Shown one piece after another: positions 42,577-51,702 of a DNA stretch of 64,000 nucleotides. The stretch's first letter is position 1; each line of letters starts with the position of its first letter. The notes under the pieces were generated by a model. The model made no database searches. It worked only from the letters and a program-made list of their open reading frames with translations, and had not been told where the DNA came from. The DNA comes from Xanthobacter sp. NM-25 (GTDB lineage Bacteria; Pseudomonadota; Alphaproteobacteria; Rhizobiales; Xanthobacteraceae): contig NZ_JACBFS010000004.1 in assembly GCF_022138605.1 (NCBI RefSeq), positions 434,001 to 498,000 on the forward strand, written 5' to 3'. The position numbers and the translations under genes were made by a program.

Positions 42577-45533
42577 CCCGGCTCGCCCATGGCGGTCTTA
42601 TCAACCGCGCCCGCACCCTGTCGTTCCGCTTCGACGGCAAGAGCTACACCGGCCATCCCGGCGACACCCTGGCCTCGGCCCTGCTCGCCAATGGCGTGCG
42701 GCTCATGGGGCGCTCGTTCAAATATCACCGCCCGCGCGGCGTCTTCACCGCCGGCTCGGAAGAGCCCAATGCGCTGGTGGAACTGCGCGCCGGCGCCCGC
42801 CGGGAGCCCAACACCCGGGCCACCACCATCGAGCTGTTCGAGGGGCTGGAGGCGCAGAGCCAGAACCGCTGGCCCTCCCTCGACCACGACCTGTTGAGCG
42901 TCAACCGCTACCTCTCGCCCTTTCTTGGCGCCGGCTTCTACTACAAGACCTTCATGTGGCCGGCCGCGTTCTGGGAGAAGCTCTACGAGCCGGCCATCCG
43001 CCGCGCCGCCGGTCTCGGCGCCGCCGCCGCCCTGCCCGATCCCGACACCTATGAGAAGGCCTTCGCCTTCTGCGACGTGCTGGTCATCGGCTCCGGTCCC
43101 GCGGGCCTTGCCGCGGCGCTGGCGGCGGGCCGGGCCGGCGCCCGGGTGATCCTGGCGGAGGAGGATTTCCGCCTCGGCGGCCGCCTCCTCACCGAGCAGG
43201 CGGCCATCGACGGCGCTCCGGCCCGGGATTTCGTTTCCCGCGCCGAGGCCGAGCTGGCGAGCCTCGCCCATGTGCGCATCATGCCCCGCACCACCGTGTT
43301 CGGGGTCTATGACGGCGGCGAATATGCCGCCGTGGAGCGGGTGAGCGACCATCTCGCCGTGCCGGCCCCGTTCCAGCCGCGCCAGCGGCTGTGGCGCATC
43401 ATCGCCAAGCGGGCGGTGCTGGCCGCCGGGGCGTTCGACCGGCCCATCGTCTTCCCCGGCAATGATCGCCCCGGGGTGATGACCGCCCAGGCGCTCGCCA
43501 CCTATGCCTGCCGCTATGGGGTGGGCGCCGGCGCCACCGCCGCCGTCTTCACCAACAATGATGCCGGCGTCGCCGCCGCCCTCGCCACTGCCGGCGCCGG
43601 CGTGAAGCTCGAAGCCCTCATCGACGTGCGACCGGCCCTGCCGGCGCCGCTGGCGGCCAAGGCCAAGGCCTTGGGGGTGCGCGTCATCACCAGCGGCGAG
43701 GTCATCGCCACCAGCGGCAAGCTGCTCACCGGCCTCACCGTGCGCAGCCCGGCGGGTACCGAGACCCTGGCGGTGGAAGCGCTCGGCATTTCCGGCGGCG
43801 CCACGCCGAACCTCAACCTCACCTGCCATCTGGGCGGCAAGCCGGTGTATCGGGAGGATCTGGCCGCCTTCGTGCCCGCCACCCTGCCGCCGGGCCTGGC
43901 GGTGGCCGGCGCGGTGGCCGGCCAGTTCTCTTTGGCCGATTGCCTCGCTTATGGCACGGCAGAGGGCGTGCGCGCCGCTGCCGATGCGGGCTTTACGGCG
44001 CCGACCCTGCCGGCGCCGCAGGCGGAGGAGACCGCCACCGGCATCCAGCCCTTCTGGCAGGTCAAGGCAAAGGGCGACCTCGCCTTCGTGGACCTGCAGA
44101 ACGACGTCAGCGCCAAGGATGTGGGCATTGCCCACAAGGAAGGGTTCCGGGCGGTGGAGCTGTTGAAGCGCTACACCACTTTGGGCATGGCCACCGACCA
44201 GGGCAAGACCTCCAACATGGCCGGGCTGGCGCTGATGGCCGAATTGACCGGCCAGGGCATCGCCGCCACCGGCACCACTTTGTTCCGGCCGCCCTATACG
44301 CCGGTGGCGCTGGGCGTGCTCGCCGGTCACCACCGCGACAAGGATTTCCGGCCGACCCGACCGACGCCGACCCATGACTGGGCGCAGCGGCAGGGAGCGG
44401 TGTTCGTGGAAACCGGCTTCTGGCTGCGCGCCGCCTATTTCCCCAAGCCCGGGGAAAAAGACTGGCTGGAGAGCGTCAACCGCGAGGTCAACGCCACCCG
44501 TTCCGCCTGCGGCGTCATCGACGTGTCGACCTTCGGCAAGATCGACCTGCAGGGGCCGGATGTGGGCATCTTCCTCGACCGGGTCTACATCAACATGTTC
44601 TCCACCCTGGCGGTGGGCAAGGCACGCTATGGGGTGATGCTGCGCGAGGACGGGCTCGTCATGGATGACGGCACCACCGCCCGCCTCGGCGAACAGCATT
44701 ATGTGATGACCACGACCACCGCCAATGCCGGCAAGATGTTCCAGCACCTGGAGTTCTGCCTGCAGGTGCTGTGGCCGGATCTCGACGTGCAGATCGCCTC
44801 CGTCTCCGAGCAATGGGCGCAGATCGCCGTGTCGGGCCCCCGCTCCCGCGCCGTGCTGGCCCAGGTGGTGGACGGCGCCGATGTCTCCAACGCCGCCCTG
44901 CCGTTCATGGGCGTGCTTCAAACCACGGTGATGGGCGGGGTGGAGGCGCGCGTCTTCCGCCTCTCCTTCTCCGGCGAACTGGGGTACGAGATCGCCGTTC
45001 CCGCCCGCCATGGCGCGGCGCTGATGGAGGCGCTGATGGCGGCGGGCGCGCCATTCGGCATCACCCCCTATGGCACCGAGGCGCTGGGCGTGCTGCGCAT
45101 CGAGAAGGGGCACGTCTCCGGCAGCGAGCTCAACGGGCAGACCTCCGCCCGCGATCTCGGCCTCGGGCGCATGGCCTCCACCAAGAAGGACTATATCGGC
45201 CGCGTGCTGTCGCAGCGGCCCGCCTTCCTCGATCCCGACCGGCCCATGTTCGTGGGCTTCAAGCCGGTGGACCGCAGCGCGCGGCTCAAGGCCGGCGCCC
45301 ACCTGCTGCCGCCGGGGGCCGAGGCCACCACCGCACATGACGAGGGCTATATGACGTCCGTCGCCTATTCGCCGACCCTGGGCCATTCCATCGGCCTCGG
45401 CTTCCTGAAGCGGGGCGCCGCGCGCATCGGCGAGCAGGTGCGCGCCTTTGACCCGGTGCGGGGCGGTGACATCCTCGTCGAGGTGTGCTCTCCCGCATTC
45501 GTCGATCCAGAAGGGGAGAAGCAGCGTGTCTGA
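42573..45533 (+). CDS. mgdC: N-methylglutamate dehydrogenase subunit C (SoxA-like)
   Basis: A 986-residue protein. N-terminal part: a 2Fe-2S-like ferredoxin fold (SYTGHPGDTLASALLANGV) and a NAD-binding flavin domain (VLVIGSGPAGLAAALAAGRA near residue 170). C-terminal part: aminomethyltransferase-type folate domain (SFSGELGYEIAVPARHGAAL, TEALGVLRIEKGHV). It passes electrons to NAD and makes methylene-tetrahydrofolate from the N-methyl group. It overlaps mgdB by 4 bp and mgdD by 8 bp. Confidence 0.94.
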   Translation: MTRLAHGGLINRARTLSFRFDGKSYTGHPGDTLASALLANGVRLMGRSFKYHRPRGVFTAGSEEPNALVELRAGARREPNTRATTIELFEGLEAQSQNRWPSLDHDLLSVNRYLSPFLGAGFYYKTFMWPAAFWEKLYEPAIRRAAGLGAAAALPDPDTYEKAFAFCDVLVIGSGPAGLAAALAAGRAGARVILAEEDFRLGGRLLTEQAAIDGAPARDFVSRAEAELASLAHVRIMPRTTVFGVYDGGEYAAVERVSDHLAVPAPFQPRQRLWRIIAKRAVLAAGAFDRPIVFPGNDRPGVMTAQALATYACRYGVGAGATAAVFTNNDAGVAAALATAGAGVKLEALIDVRPALPAPLAAKAKALGVRVITSGEVIATSGKLLTGLTVRSPAGTETLAVEALGISGGATPNLNLTCHLGGKPVYREDLAAFVPATLPPGLAVAGAVAGQFSLADCLAYGTAEGVRAAADAGFTAPTLPAPQAEETATGIQPFWQVKAKGDLAFVDLQNDVSAKDVGIAHKEGFRAVELLKRYTTLGMATDQGKTSNMAGLALMAELTGQGIAATGTTLFRPPYTPVALGVLAGHHRDKDFRPTRPTPTHDWAQRQGAVFVETGFWLRAAYFPKPGEKDWLESVNREVNATRSACGVIDVSTFGKIDLQGPDVGIFLDRVYINMFSTLAVGKARYGVMLREDGLVMDDGTTARLGEQHYVMTTTTANAGKMFQHLEFCLQVLWPDLDVQIASVSEQWAQIAVSGPRSRAVLAQVVDGADVSNAALPFMGVLQTTVMGGVEARVFRLSFSGELGYEIAVPARHGAALMEALMAAGAPFGITPYGTEALGVLRIEKGHVSGSELNGQTSARDLGLGRMASTKKDYIGRVLSQRPAFLDPDRPMFVGFKPVDRSARLKAGAHLLPPGAEATTAHDEGYMTSVAYSPTLGHSIGLGFLKRGAARIGEQVRAFDPVRGGDILVEVCSPAFVDPEGEKQRV

Positions 45534-46134
45534 CCTTCTCGCACAGGTGCCCGTGACCCGCCTGCCGCCCGAGGGCCATTATGGCCCGGCGGGCACGGAA
45601 GGGGTGCGCGCCCGCGCCCTCGAGGGCCTCGCCGCCGCCACCCTCGCCGCCCGCAAGGGGGGCACGGGCGCCCTGATCGCCCGCCTCACCGCCGCCGGCC
45701 TGCCGCTGGTGGATGGGCCCAAGGTGCTGTTTCATGAGGGGCTGACGGTGCTGGGCACCGGCCCCGGCCGCTGGCTGGTGTTCGCCGAGAACACCACCGG
45801 CCCCGCTCTGCTGGCCCAGCTGCGGGCGCTGGCCGGTGACGACGTGGCCCTGACCGACCAGAGCGATGCCAATCTGGTGTTCGAGCTGACCGGCCCGGCG
45901 GTACGGGACGCCCTGGCCAAGGGCGTGGCGCTGGATCTCGATCCGCGCGCCTTCGCGCCGGGGGATGTCGCCACCACCGTAGTGGCCCATGTGGGCGTCA
46001 CCCTGTGGGCGTGCGAGGGCGCGCCCACCTATCGCCTCGCCGTCGCCCGCTCATTCGCACCGGCGCTGCTGCGCTGGCTGACGCCGGGGGCGGCCCCCTT
46101 CGGCTTCGCCCTGTCCGGCACCGGCCGAGGTTGA
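45526..46134 (+). CDS. mgdD: N-methylglutamate dehydrogenase subunit D (SoxG-like)
   Basis: A 202-residue gamma-type subunit of the sarcosine-oxidase family, with GCVT-like folds (LTDQSDANLVFELTGPAVRD, then GDVATTVVAHVGVTLWACEG). GTG 45526 is chosen because it overlaps the mgdC end and follows AGGGGAG; a longer in-frame start at 45,448 lies inside mgdC. It ends the mgd operon; purU starts 112 bp later. Confidence 0.87.
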   Translation: MSDLLAQVPVTRLPPEGHYGPAGTEGVRARALEGLAAATLAARKGGTGALIARLTAAGLPLVDGPKVLFHEGLTVLGTGPGRWLVFAENTTGPALLAQLRALAGDDVALTDQSDANLVFELTGPAVRDALAKGVALDLDPRAFAPGDVATTVVAHVGVTLWACEGAPTYRLAVARSFAPALLRWLTPGAAPFGFALSGTGRG

Positions 46135-46246
46135 CCGCGGCGCGGCGCGCGCACCGGCCCCGTTTCCACCCCATCCGTTCCATCGCGCCTCACCGTGACC
46201 CGCCCTGCGGCGCGGCCGATGCGCCTTCCCTCGCACAAGGTTCGTC

Positions 46247-47116
46247 ATGGCTGACCCCACCGAGCATCTCATTCTCACCCTCTCCTGCCCCAACCGGCCC
46301 GGCATCGTCGCCGGCGTCTCCACCTTCCTCTATGAGAAGGGCTGCAACATCCTGGAGGCGCAGCAGTTCGACGATCAGGAGAGCGGCCGCTTCTTCATGC
46401 GCGTGGTGTTCAACGTGGTGGCGGGCGAGGCCAGCGCCAGCGAGATCCGCACCGCCTTCGGCGCCGTGGCCGAGGGCTTCGGGCTGAACTGGACCCTGCG
46501 CTCCAAGGCCGAGAAGCGCCGGGTGCTGCTGCTGGTCTCCAAGTTCGACCACTGCCTCGCGGACCTGCTCTATCGCTGGCGCATCGGCGAGATCCCCATG
46601 GAGATCACCGGCATCATCTCCAACCATCCGCGCGAGACCTATGCCCATCTCGATTTCGACGGCGTGCCGTTCCACCATTTGCCGGTGACCAAGGCCACCA
46701 AGCTGGAGCAGGAAACGCAGATCTGGGAGATTTTCCAGCAGAGCCGCTCAGAACTGGCGGTGCTCGCCCGCTACATGCAGGTGCTGTCAGATGGCCTTTC
46801 GGCGAAGCTCTCGGGCAAGTGCATCAACATCCACCACTCCTTCCTGCCCGGCTTCAAGGGCGCCAAGCCCTACCACCAGGCCCATGCGCGCGGCGTGAAG
46901 CTGATGGGCGCCACCGCCCATTACGTGACCTCGGACCTCGATGAAGGGCCGATCATCGAGCAGGACGTGGAGCGCATCTCCCACCAGGATTCGGCGGAAG
47001 ACATGGTGCGCAAGGGCCGCGACATCGAACGCCGGGTGCTGGCCCGCGCCCTCGCCTGGCACGTGCAGGACCGGGTGCTGCTGAACGGCAGCCGCACCGT
47101 GGTGTTCCGCGACTGA
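46247..47116 (+). CDS. purU: Formyltetrahydrofolate deformylase
   Basis: A 289-residue enzyme: N-terminal ACT domain (LTLSCPNRPGIVAGVSTFLY) and C-terminal formyltransferase fold with the catalytic stretch HHSFLPGFKGAKPYHQAHAR and ISNHPRE. It hydrolyses 10-formyl-THF to formate and THF. Next to mgdABCD it would let the C1 units leave as formate and recycle folate during methylamine growth. Confidence 0.93.
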   Translation: MADPTEHLILTLSCPNRPGIVAGVSTFLYEKGCNILEAQQFDDQESGRFFMRVVFNVVAGEASASEIRTAFGAVAEGFGLNWTLRSKAEKRRVLLLVSKFDHCLADLLYRWRIGEIPMEITGIISNHPRETYAHLDFDGVPFHHLPVTKATKLEQETQIWEIFQQSRSELAVLARYMQVLSDGLSAKLSGKCINIHHSFLPGFKGAKPYHQAHARGVKLMGATAHYVTSDLDEGPIIEQDVERISHQDSAEDMVRKGRDIERRVLARALAWHVQDRVLLNGSRTVVFRD

Positions 47117-47245
47117 GGGCTTCGGCCCCGGCCTGAGCGGAGAGCCATCGGCGCCGCACACACTCCAGTCACCACCCCGGGGCCGGCGCCGCAAAGCGCT
47201 GGCCCCGTTGACTTTAGGGCACCAGAAGAGGCTGGACAGCGCTTC

Positions 47246-47260
47246 TGATACACTATATCA
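47246..47260. promoter_or_regulatory. Zur-like palindrome before the zinc-uptake genes
   Basis: TGATA-CACTA-TATCA is an inverted repeat 23 bp before the small His-rich gene. It resembles alphaproteobacterial Zur sites (A/T-rich dyads), and the genes behind it encode zinc uptake. The match is partial. Confidence 0.45.
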
Positions 47261-47282
47261 CTCTCGTCAGATCGAGGTGCCC

Positions 47283-47567
47283 ATGTCTGTCGAGACGTTC
47301 TCCCCCCTGGTGGCCACGCCGCCCACAGCCGAGGCGCGGCCGGGCGCGACGGGTGCGCATGGCCATGATGACGTGGCGGAGCACGGCCCGACGTCCGGGC
47401 ATGCCCGTGGCGCGGCAGGCCACCACCGCCCGCAGCTGCACGGGCACGCCGCGCACGCGGCGCAGGTGGGTCCCTCCATGCTGCGCCTGTCGCTGGCGGC
47501 GCGGCTCGCGGTGGCCGCGCTGCTGCTGCTGCCCCTCTGGGTGGCCGTGATGCTGGTGACGGAGTGA
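47283..47567 (+). CDS. His-rich small membrane protein, zinc-uptake operon
   Basis: A 94-residue protein with a His-rich N-terminal half (AHGHDDVAEHGPTSGHARG, then HHRPQLHGHAAHA) and one C-terminal hydrophobic span (LSLAARLAVAALLLLPLW). I do not recognise the family. The His pattern suggests metal binding, and the gene starts the zinc ABC operon (its stop is 6 bp before the ATPase start), so it may capture zinc at the membrane. Confidence 0.7.
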   Translation: MSVETFSPLVATPPTAEARPGATGAHGHDDVAEHGPTSGHARGAAGHHRPQLHGHAAHAAQVGPSMLRLSLAARLAVAALLLLPLWVAVMLVTE

Positions 47568-47572
47568 AGGGC

Positions 47573-48313
47573 ATGAGCGCGCAAATCTCCTTCCGCAATC
47601 TCACCCTCGGCTATGAGCGACATCCGGCCATCCACCATCTCTCGGGAGAGGTGGAGACCGGCGCCCTGCTCGCCGTGTGCGGTCCCAATGGCGCCGGCAA
47701 GTCGACCCTGCTGAAGGGCATCTGCGGCGCGCTGCGGCCGCTGGGCGGCAGCATCGACCTCAACGGCATCGCCCCGCGGGACATCGCCTATCTGCCCCAG
47801 GGCGCCGAGCTCGACCGCTCCTTCCCCATCCACGTGTTCGACCTCGTGGCCATGGGCCTGTGGCGCAAGGCGGGCCTGTTCGGCGGCATCGGCCGGCGCG
47901 ATCGCGACCGCATCGAGGAAGCGATCGCCACCGTCGGCCTGCAGGGGTTCGAGGACCGGCCCATCGGCACCCTCTCCGGCGGCCAGATGCAGCGCACCCT
48001 GTTCGCACGCCTGCTGCTGCAGGATGCCCGACTGATCCTGCTCGACGAGCCCTTCACCGCCCTCGATGCCGCCACCACCGCCGATCTGCTCGATCTGGTG
48101 CGCCGCTGGCATGGGGAGGAACGCACGGTGCTGGCGGTGCTGCACGATTTCGACATGGTGCGGGAGGCCTTTCCGCAAACCCTTCTGCTTGCCCGGCGCG
48201 CCATCGCCTGGGGCCCCACCTGCGACGCCCTGGCGCCGGAGCGGCTCCTGGAGGCGCGGCGCATGGGCGAAGCCTGGCGCGAGGACGCCCCCTCCTGCGA
48301 GGCCGCCGCCTAG
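47573..48313 (+). CDS. aztA: Zinc/manganese ABC transporter ATPase
   Basis: A 246-residue ATPase of the ZnuC/AztA type. Walker A is GPNGAGKST near residue 38, the signature LSGGQMQRTL, Walker B LILLDEPFTAL, and the switch His in VLHDFDM. It drives metal uptake with the permease and receptor that follow. ATG 47573 is preferred to GTG 47564, which is 9 bp earlier. The symbol is by analogy with AztABC of Paracoccus; znuC is equally apt. Confidence 0.9.
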   Translation: MSAQISFRNLTLGYERHPAIHHLSGEVETGALLAVCGPNGAGKSTLLKGICGALRPLGGSIDLNGIAPRDIAYLPQGAELDRSFPIHVFDLVAMGLWRKAGLFGGIGRRDRDRIEEAIATVGLQGFEDRPIGTLSGGQMQRTLFARLLLQDARLILLDEPFTALDAATTADLLDLVRRWHGEERTVLAVLHDFDMVREAFPQTLLLARRAIAWGPTCDALAPERLLEARRMGEAWREDAPSCEAAA

Positions 48314-48419
48314 GCGCTCCCCGCACCTGATCCCGATTGTCGCTTGATCCCGGCGCCGCGCGCGCCGGCCGAAGGATGCTGCCTGTGATGTTCCCCCTGT
48401 TCCAGCCCCGAGGTGCGGC

Positions 48420-49292
48420 ATGAGCCCTTACGAGCTGATCGTCGCGCCATTCACCGAGTTCGAGTTCATGCGCCGCGCGGTGGTGGGCGTGTTCGCCCTG
48501 GCGCTGGGCGCCGGGCCGCTCGGCACCTTCCTCATGCTGCGCCGCATGTCGCTCACCGGCGACGCCATGGCCCACGCCATCCTGCCCGGCGCCGCCATCG
48601 GCTTCCTGCTGGCCGGCCTCAACCTCTATGCCATGAGCATCGGCGGGCTGGCGGCGGGGCTGCTGGTGGCGGTGGGGGCCGGCGTGGTGGCCCGCGCCAC
48701 CGAGCTGAAGGAAGACGCCTCGCTGGCCGCTTTCTATCTGATCTCTCTGGCGCTGGGCGTGCTCATCGTCTCCCTGCGCGGCTCCAATGTGGACCTGCTG
48801 CACGTGCTGTTCGGCACCGTGCTGGGCATCGATGATCCCACCCTGCTGCTCATCTCCGGCATCACCACCGTCACCCTCATCACCCTGGCGGTGATCTGGC
48901 GGCCCCTGGTGATGGATTGCGTGGACCCCACCTTCCTCGCCTCGGTCAGCCGGTCCGGCGGCATCAGCCACATCGCCTTCCTGGCGCTGGTGGTGCTGAA
49001 CCTGGTGGGTGGCTTCCATGCCCTGGGCACCCTTCTGGCAGTGGGGCTGATGATGCTGCCCGCCGCCACCAGCCGCTTCTTCGTGCGCGATCTCAGCGCG
49101 CTGGTGGGCCTGTCCACCCTGGTCGCCTTCCTCAGCGGCGTGGTGGGTCTGCTGGTCTCCTACCACCTCGGCACGCCATCCGGCCCCTCCATCATCCTGG
49201 TGGCGGGCATCGCCTACGGCTTTGCCGTCATCTTCGGCCCGGCGGGCGGGGTGCTCTCGCGCCTTGCGCCCGGCCGCCATCTCGAAGCCTGA
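48420..49292 (+). CDS. aztB: Zinc/manganese ABC transporter permease
   Basis: A 290-residue ABC-3 family permease with eight or nine membrane helices. Its family stretch is MLRRMSLTGDAMAHAILPGA near residue 38, with HALGTLLAVGLMMLPAATSR further on. It forms the channel of the zinc importer. It starts 106 bp after the ATPase gene and ends 12 bp before the receptor gene. Confidence 0.93.
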   Translation: MSPYELIVAPFTEFEFMRRAVVGVFALALGAGPLGTFLMLRRMSLTGDAMAHAILPGAAIGFLLAGLNLYAMSIGGLAAGLLVAVGAGVVARATELKEDASLAAFYLISLALGVLIVSLRGSNVDLLHVLFGTVLGIDDPTLLLISGITTVTLITLAVIWRPLVMDCVDPTFLASVSRSGGISHIAFLALVVLNLVGGFHALGTLLAVGLMMLPAATSRFFVRDLSALVGLSTLVAFLSGVVGLLVSYHLGTPSGPSIILVAGIAYGFAVIFGPAGGVLSRLAPGRHLEA

Positions 49293-49304
49293 AAGGACGC
49301 CTTG

Positions 49305-50288
49305 ATGCTTTCCCGACGCCTCGTGCTCGCCGCCGGACTGGCGGCAACCCTCGCCGGCCCGCTGCCCGCTTTGGCCCAGAGCGAAGCCAAGCTGCCGGTG
49401 GTGGCCTCCTTCTCCATCCTCGGTGATTTCGTGCAGAATGTGGGCGGCGACCGCATCGCGCTCACCACCATCGTCGGCCCCAATGGGGACAGCCACGTCT
49501 ACCAGCCCACCCCGGCCGATGCCAAAGCCCTGGCCGATGCCAAGGTGGTGGTGGTGAACGGCCTCGGCTTCGAGGGCTGGATGGATCGGCTGGTGAAGGC
49601 CTCCGGCACCAAGGCCGAGGTGGTGGTGGCCACCAAGGGCATCACCCCGCGCACGCGCACCGCCGCCGAGCCTCAGGAAGACGAGGACGCGCACGCGGGC
49701 CATGATGACCATAAGGACCATGATGACCACAAGGGTGAGGCCCACGGCCACCATCACGGCGCCACCGATCCCCACGCCTGGCAGTCCATCGCCAATGCCA
49801 AGGTCTATGTGGCCAACATCCGCGACGGCCTGATCGCCGCCGACCCGGCCGGCAAGGACGCCTACACCGCCAATGCGGCGGCCTATATCGCCAAGCTCAA
49901 TGCCCTGGAGCAGGAGGTGAAGAGCGCCATGGCGGCCATTCCCGCCAAGCAGCGCCGCATCATCACCTCCCACGACGCCTTCGGCTATTTCGGCGAGGCC
50001 TATGGGGTGAAGCTGGTGGCGCCGGAAGGCGTCTCCACCGAAAGCGAGGCCTCGGCCAAGGACGTGGCCCGCATCATCCGCCAGATCAAGGCGGAGAAGA
50101 TCCCGGCGGTGTTCCTGGAGAACATCTCCGACCCGCGGCTGATGGAGCAGATCGCCAAGGAAAGCCGGGCTCGTATCGGCGGCGAGCTTTATTCCGATGC
50201 CCTGTCCGATGACAAAGGCCCCGCGACCACCTACATCCTCATGATGCAGTCGAACGTGCGCGCCCTCAACTCGGCCCTGGGCAGCTGA
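49305..50288 (+). CDS. aztC: Periplasmic zinc-binding receptor (ZnuA/AztC-like)
   Basis: A 327-residue precursor with a signal ending near LPALAQ-SEA. The metal ligands are expected in GPNGDSHVYQPTPADAK (His), in TDPHAWQSIANAK (His), in ITSHDAFGYFGEAY (His) and an Asp near the end. Between them is a His/Asp-rich loop (about residues 128-150: HAGHDDHKDHDDHKG), typical of zinc receptors. AAAGGA lies 8 nt before ATG 49305. It delivers zinc to the AztB/AztA complex. Confidence 0.93.
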   Translation: MLSRRLVLAAGLAATLAGPLPALAQSEAKLPVVASFSILGDFVQNVGGDRIALTTIVGPNGDSHVYQPTPADAKALADAKVVVVNGLGFEGWMDRLVKASGTKAEVVVATKGITPRTRTAAEPQEDEDAHAGHDDHKDHDDHKGEAHGHHHGATDPHAWQSIANAKVYVANIRDGLIAADPAGKDAYTANAAAYIAKLNALEQEVKSAMAAIPAKQRRIITSHDAFGYFGEAYGVKLVAPEGVSTESEASAKDVARIIRQIKAEKIPAVFLENISDPRLMEQIAKESRARIGGELYSDALSDDKGPATTYILMMQSNVRALNSALGS

Positions 50289-50344
50289 GGACGGCACGGG
50301 ACAACGGAATTCCTCGCGGAGCCCGCTCCGCGCACCCCTCGGGG

Positions 50345-50369
50345 ACGCCCGGCCACCCGGCCCGGGCGT
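50345..50369 (+). other. Stem-loop between aztC and cobW
   Basis: ACGCCCGG and CCGGGCGT form an 8-bp stem with a 9-nt loop, 22 bp before the CobW start. No T-run follows. It may be a weak terminator or limit read-through. Confidence 0.4.
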
Positions 50370-50391
50370 TCCGCTCATTCAGGTGTGACCC

Positions 50392-51474
50392 ATGGCTGAA
50401 GCGCAGTCCCAGAAAATCCCCGTCACCGTGCTCACCGGCTATCTCGGCGCCGGCAAGACCACCTTGCTCAACCGCATCCTGTCGCAGCCCCACGGCAAGA
50501 AATTCGCTGTGATCGTCAACGAGTTCGGCGAAATCGGCATCGACAACGACCTGGTGGTGGGCGCCGACGAGGAAGTGTTCGAGATGAACAACGGGTGCAT
50601 CTGCTGCACCGTGCGCGGCGACCTCATCCGCGTCATCGACGGCCTGCTGCGCCGCAAGGGCGCCTTCGACGGCATCATCATCGAGACCACCGGCCTCGCC
50701 GACCCCGCGCCCGTGGCCCAGACCTTCTTCGTGGACGAGGAAGTGCAGGCCAAGACCAAGCTCGACGCGGTGGTGACGGTGGCCGACGCCAAATGGCTCT
50801 CCGACCGGCTGAAGGATGCCCCCGAGGCCAAGAACCAGGTGGCCTTCGCCGATGTCATCCTGCTCAACAAGACCGATCTCGTCAGCGCCGACGAGCTCGG
50901 CGAGGTGGAAGCCCGCATCCGCGGCATCAACCCCTATGCCAAGCTCTACCGCACCCAGAAATCCGAGATCGACATCGCCAAGGTGCTGAACCAGGGCGCG
51001 TTCGATCTCGACCGCATCCTGGAGATCGAGCCCGCCTTCCTGGAGGAGGACGAGCACGACCACCATCATCACGACCATGGGCATGATCACGAGCACGGGC
51101 CCGATTGCGGCTGTGGCCATGATCACGCGCATGATCATGAGCATGACCACCATCACGGCCTGCACGCGGTGCATGACAGCGAGATGCAGTCGGTGGCGTT
51201 TTCCACCGAGGCCCCGCTGGACCCGGAAAAATTCTTCCCCTGGGTGCAGAATCTGGTGGCCACCGAAGGCCCCAACATCCTGCGCTCCAAGGGCATCCTC
51301 TCGTTCAAGGACGACCCGGACCGGTTCGTGTTCCAGGGCGTGCACATGATCCTGGACGGCGACCACCAGCGGCCCTGGAAGCCCGACGAGGCGCGGGTGA
51401 GCCGCATCGTCTTCATCGGCCGCAAGCTGGATGAGCCGGCGCTGAAGGCCGGCTTCCTCTCCTGCGTCGCCTGA
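50392..51474 (+). CDS. CobW/G3E GTPase, zinc metallochaperone
   Basis: A 360-residue GTPase. Walker A is GYLGAGKTTLLN near residue 15, the metal motif CICC in NNGCICCTVRGD near 65, and the GTP base motif NKTD near 160. Between the GTPase and C-terminal domains lies a His/Asp-rich run (about residues 220-260; HDHHHHDHGHDHEH, then CGCGHDHAHDHEHDHHHG). Such G3E proteins hand zinc to client enzymes when it is scarce. It follows the zinc-uptake operon, which supports zinc over cobalt. Client unknown. Confidence 0.92.
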   Translation: MAEAQSQKIPVTVLTGYLGAGKTTLLNRILSQPHGKKFAVIVNEFGEIGIDNDLVVGADEEVFEMNNGCICCTVRGDLIRVIDGLLRRKGAFDGIIIETTGLADPAPVAQTFFVDEEVQAKTKLDAVVTVADAKWLSDRLKDAPEAKNQVAFADVILLNKTDLVSADELGEVEARIRGINPYAKLYRTQKSEIDIAKVLNQGAFDLDRILEIEPAFLEEDEHDHHHHDHGHDHEHGPDCGCGHDHAHDHEHDHHHGLHAVHDSEMQSVAFSTEAPLDPEKFFPWVQNLVATEGPNILRSKGILSFKDDPDRFVFQGVHMILDGDHQRPWKPDEARVSRIVFIGRKLDEPALKAGFLSCVA

Positions 51475-51702
51475 CCGGCACGCCTCCGCCCCACCCGGCC
51501 GCGCCGAGCCCTGCTCCGCGCGGCCTTTCTTTTGGCAGCGGCACCAAGCTGGTCGCATTGCCGACAGGCGGCCCGCAGCCCAGGATGCCCGTAAACAGCC
51601 CTTCGCCCGTTCTTGCCGCGGGTTAGGCGTCGGCGGCAGGCCGAGGCACCGCTCTTGCTTGCCGGTTCGTGACCGCTCTGCCACGGCCCGGGAGCCGCGC
51701 TC

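Noticed and set aside
42429..45386. A 985-codon open frame on the minus strand
   Set aside because: Antisense to mgdC, low complexity (Gly, Ala, His), no domain; mgdC has clear motifs.
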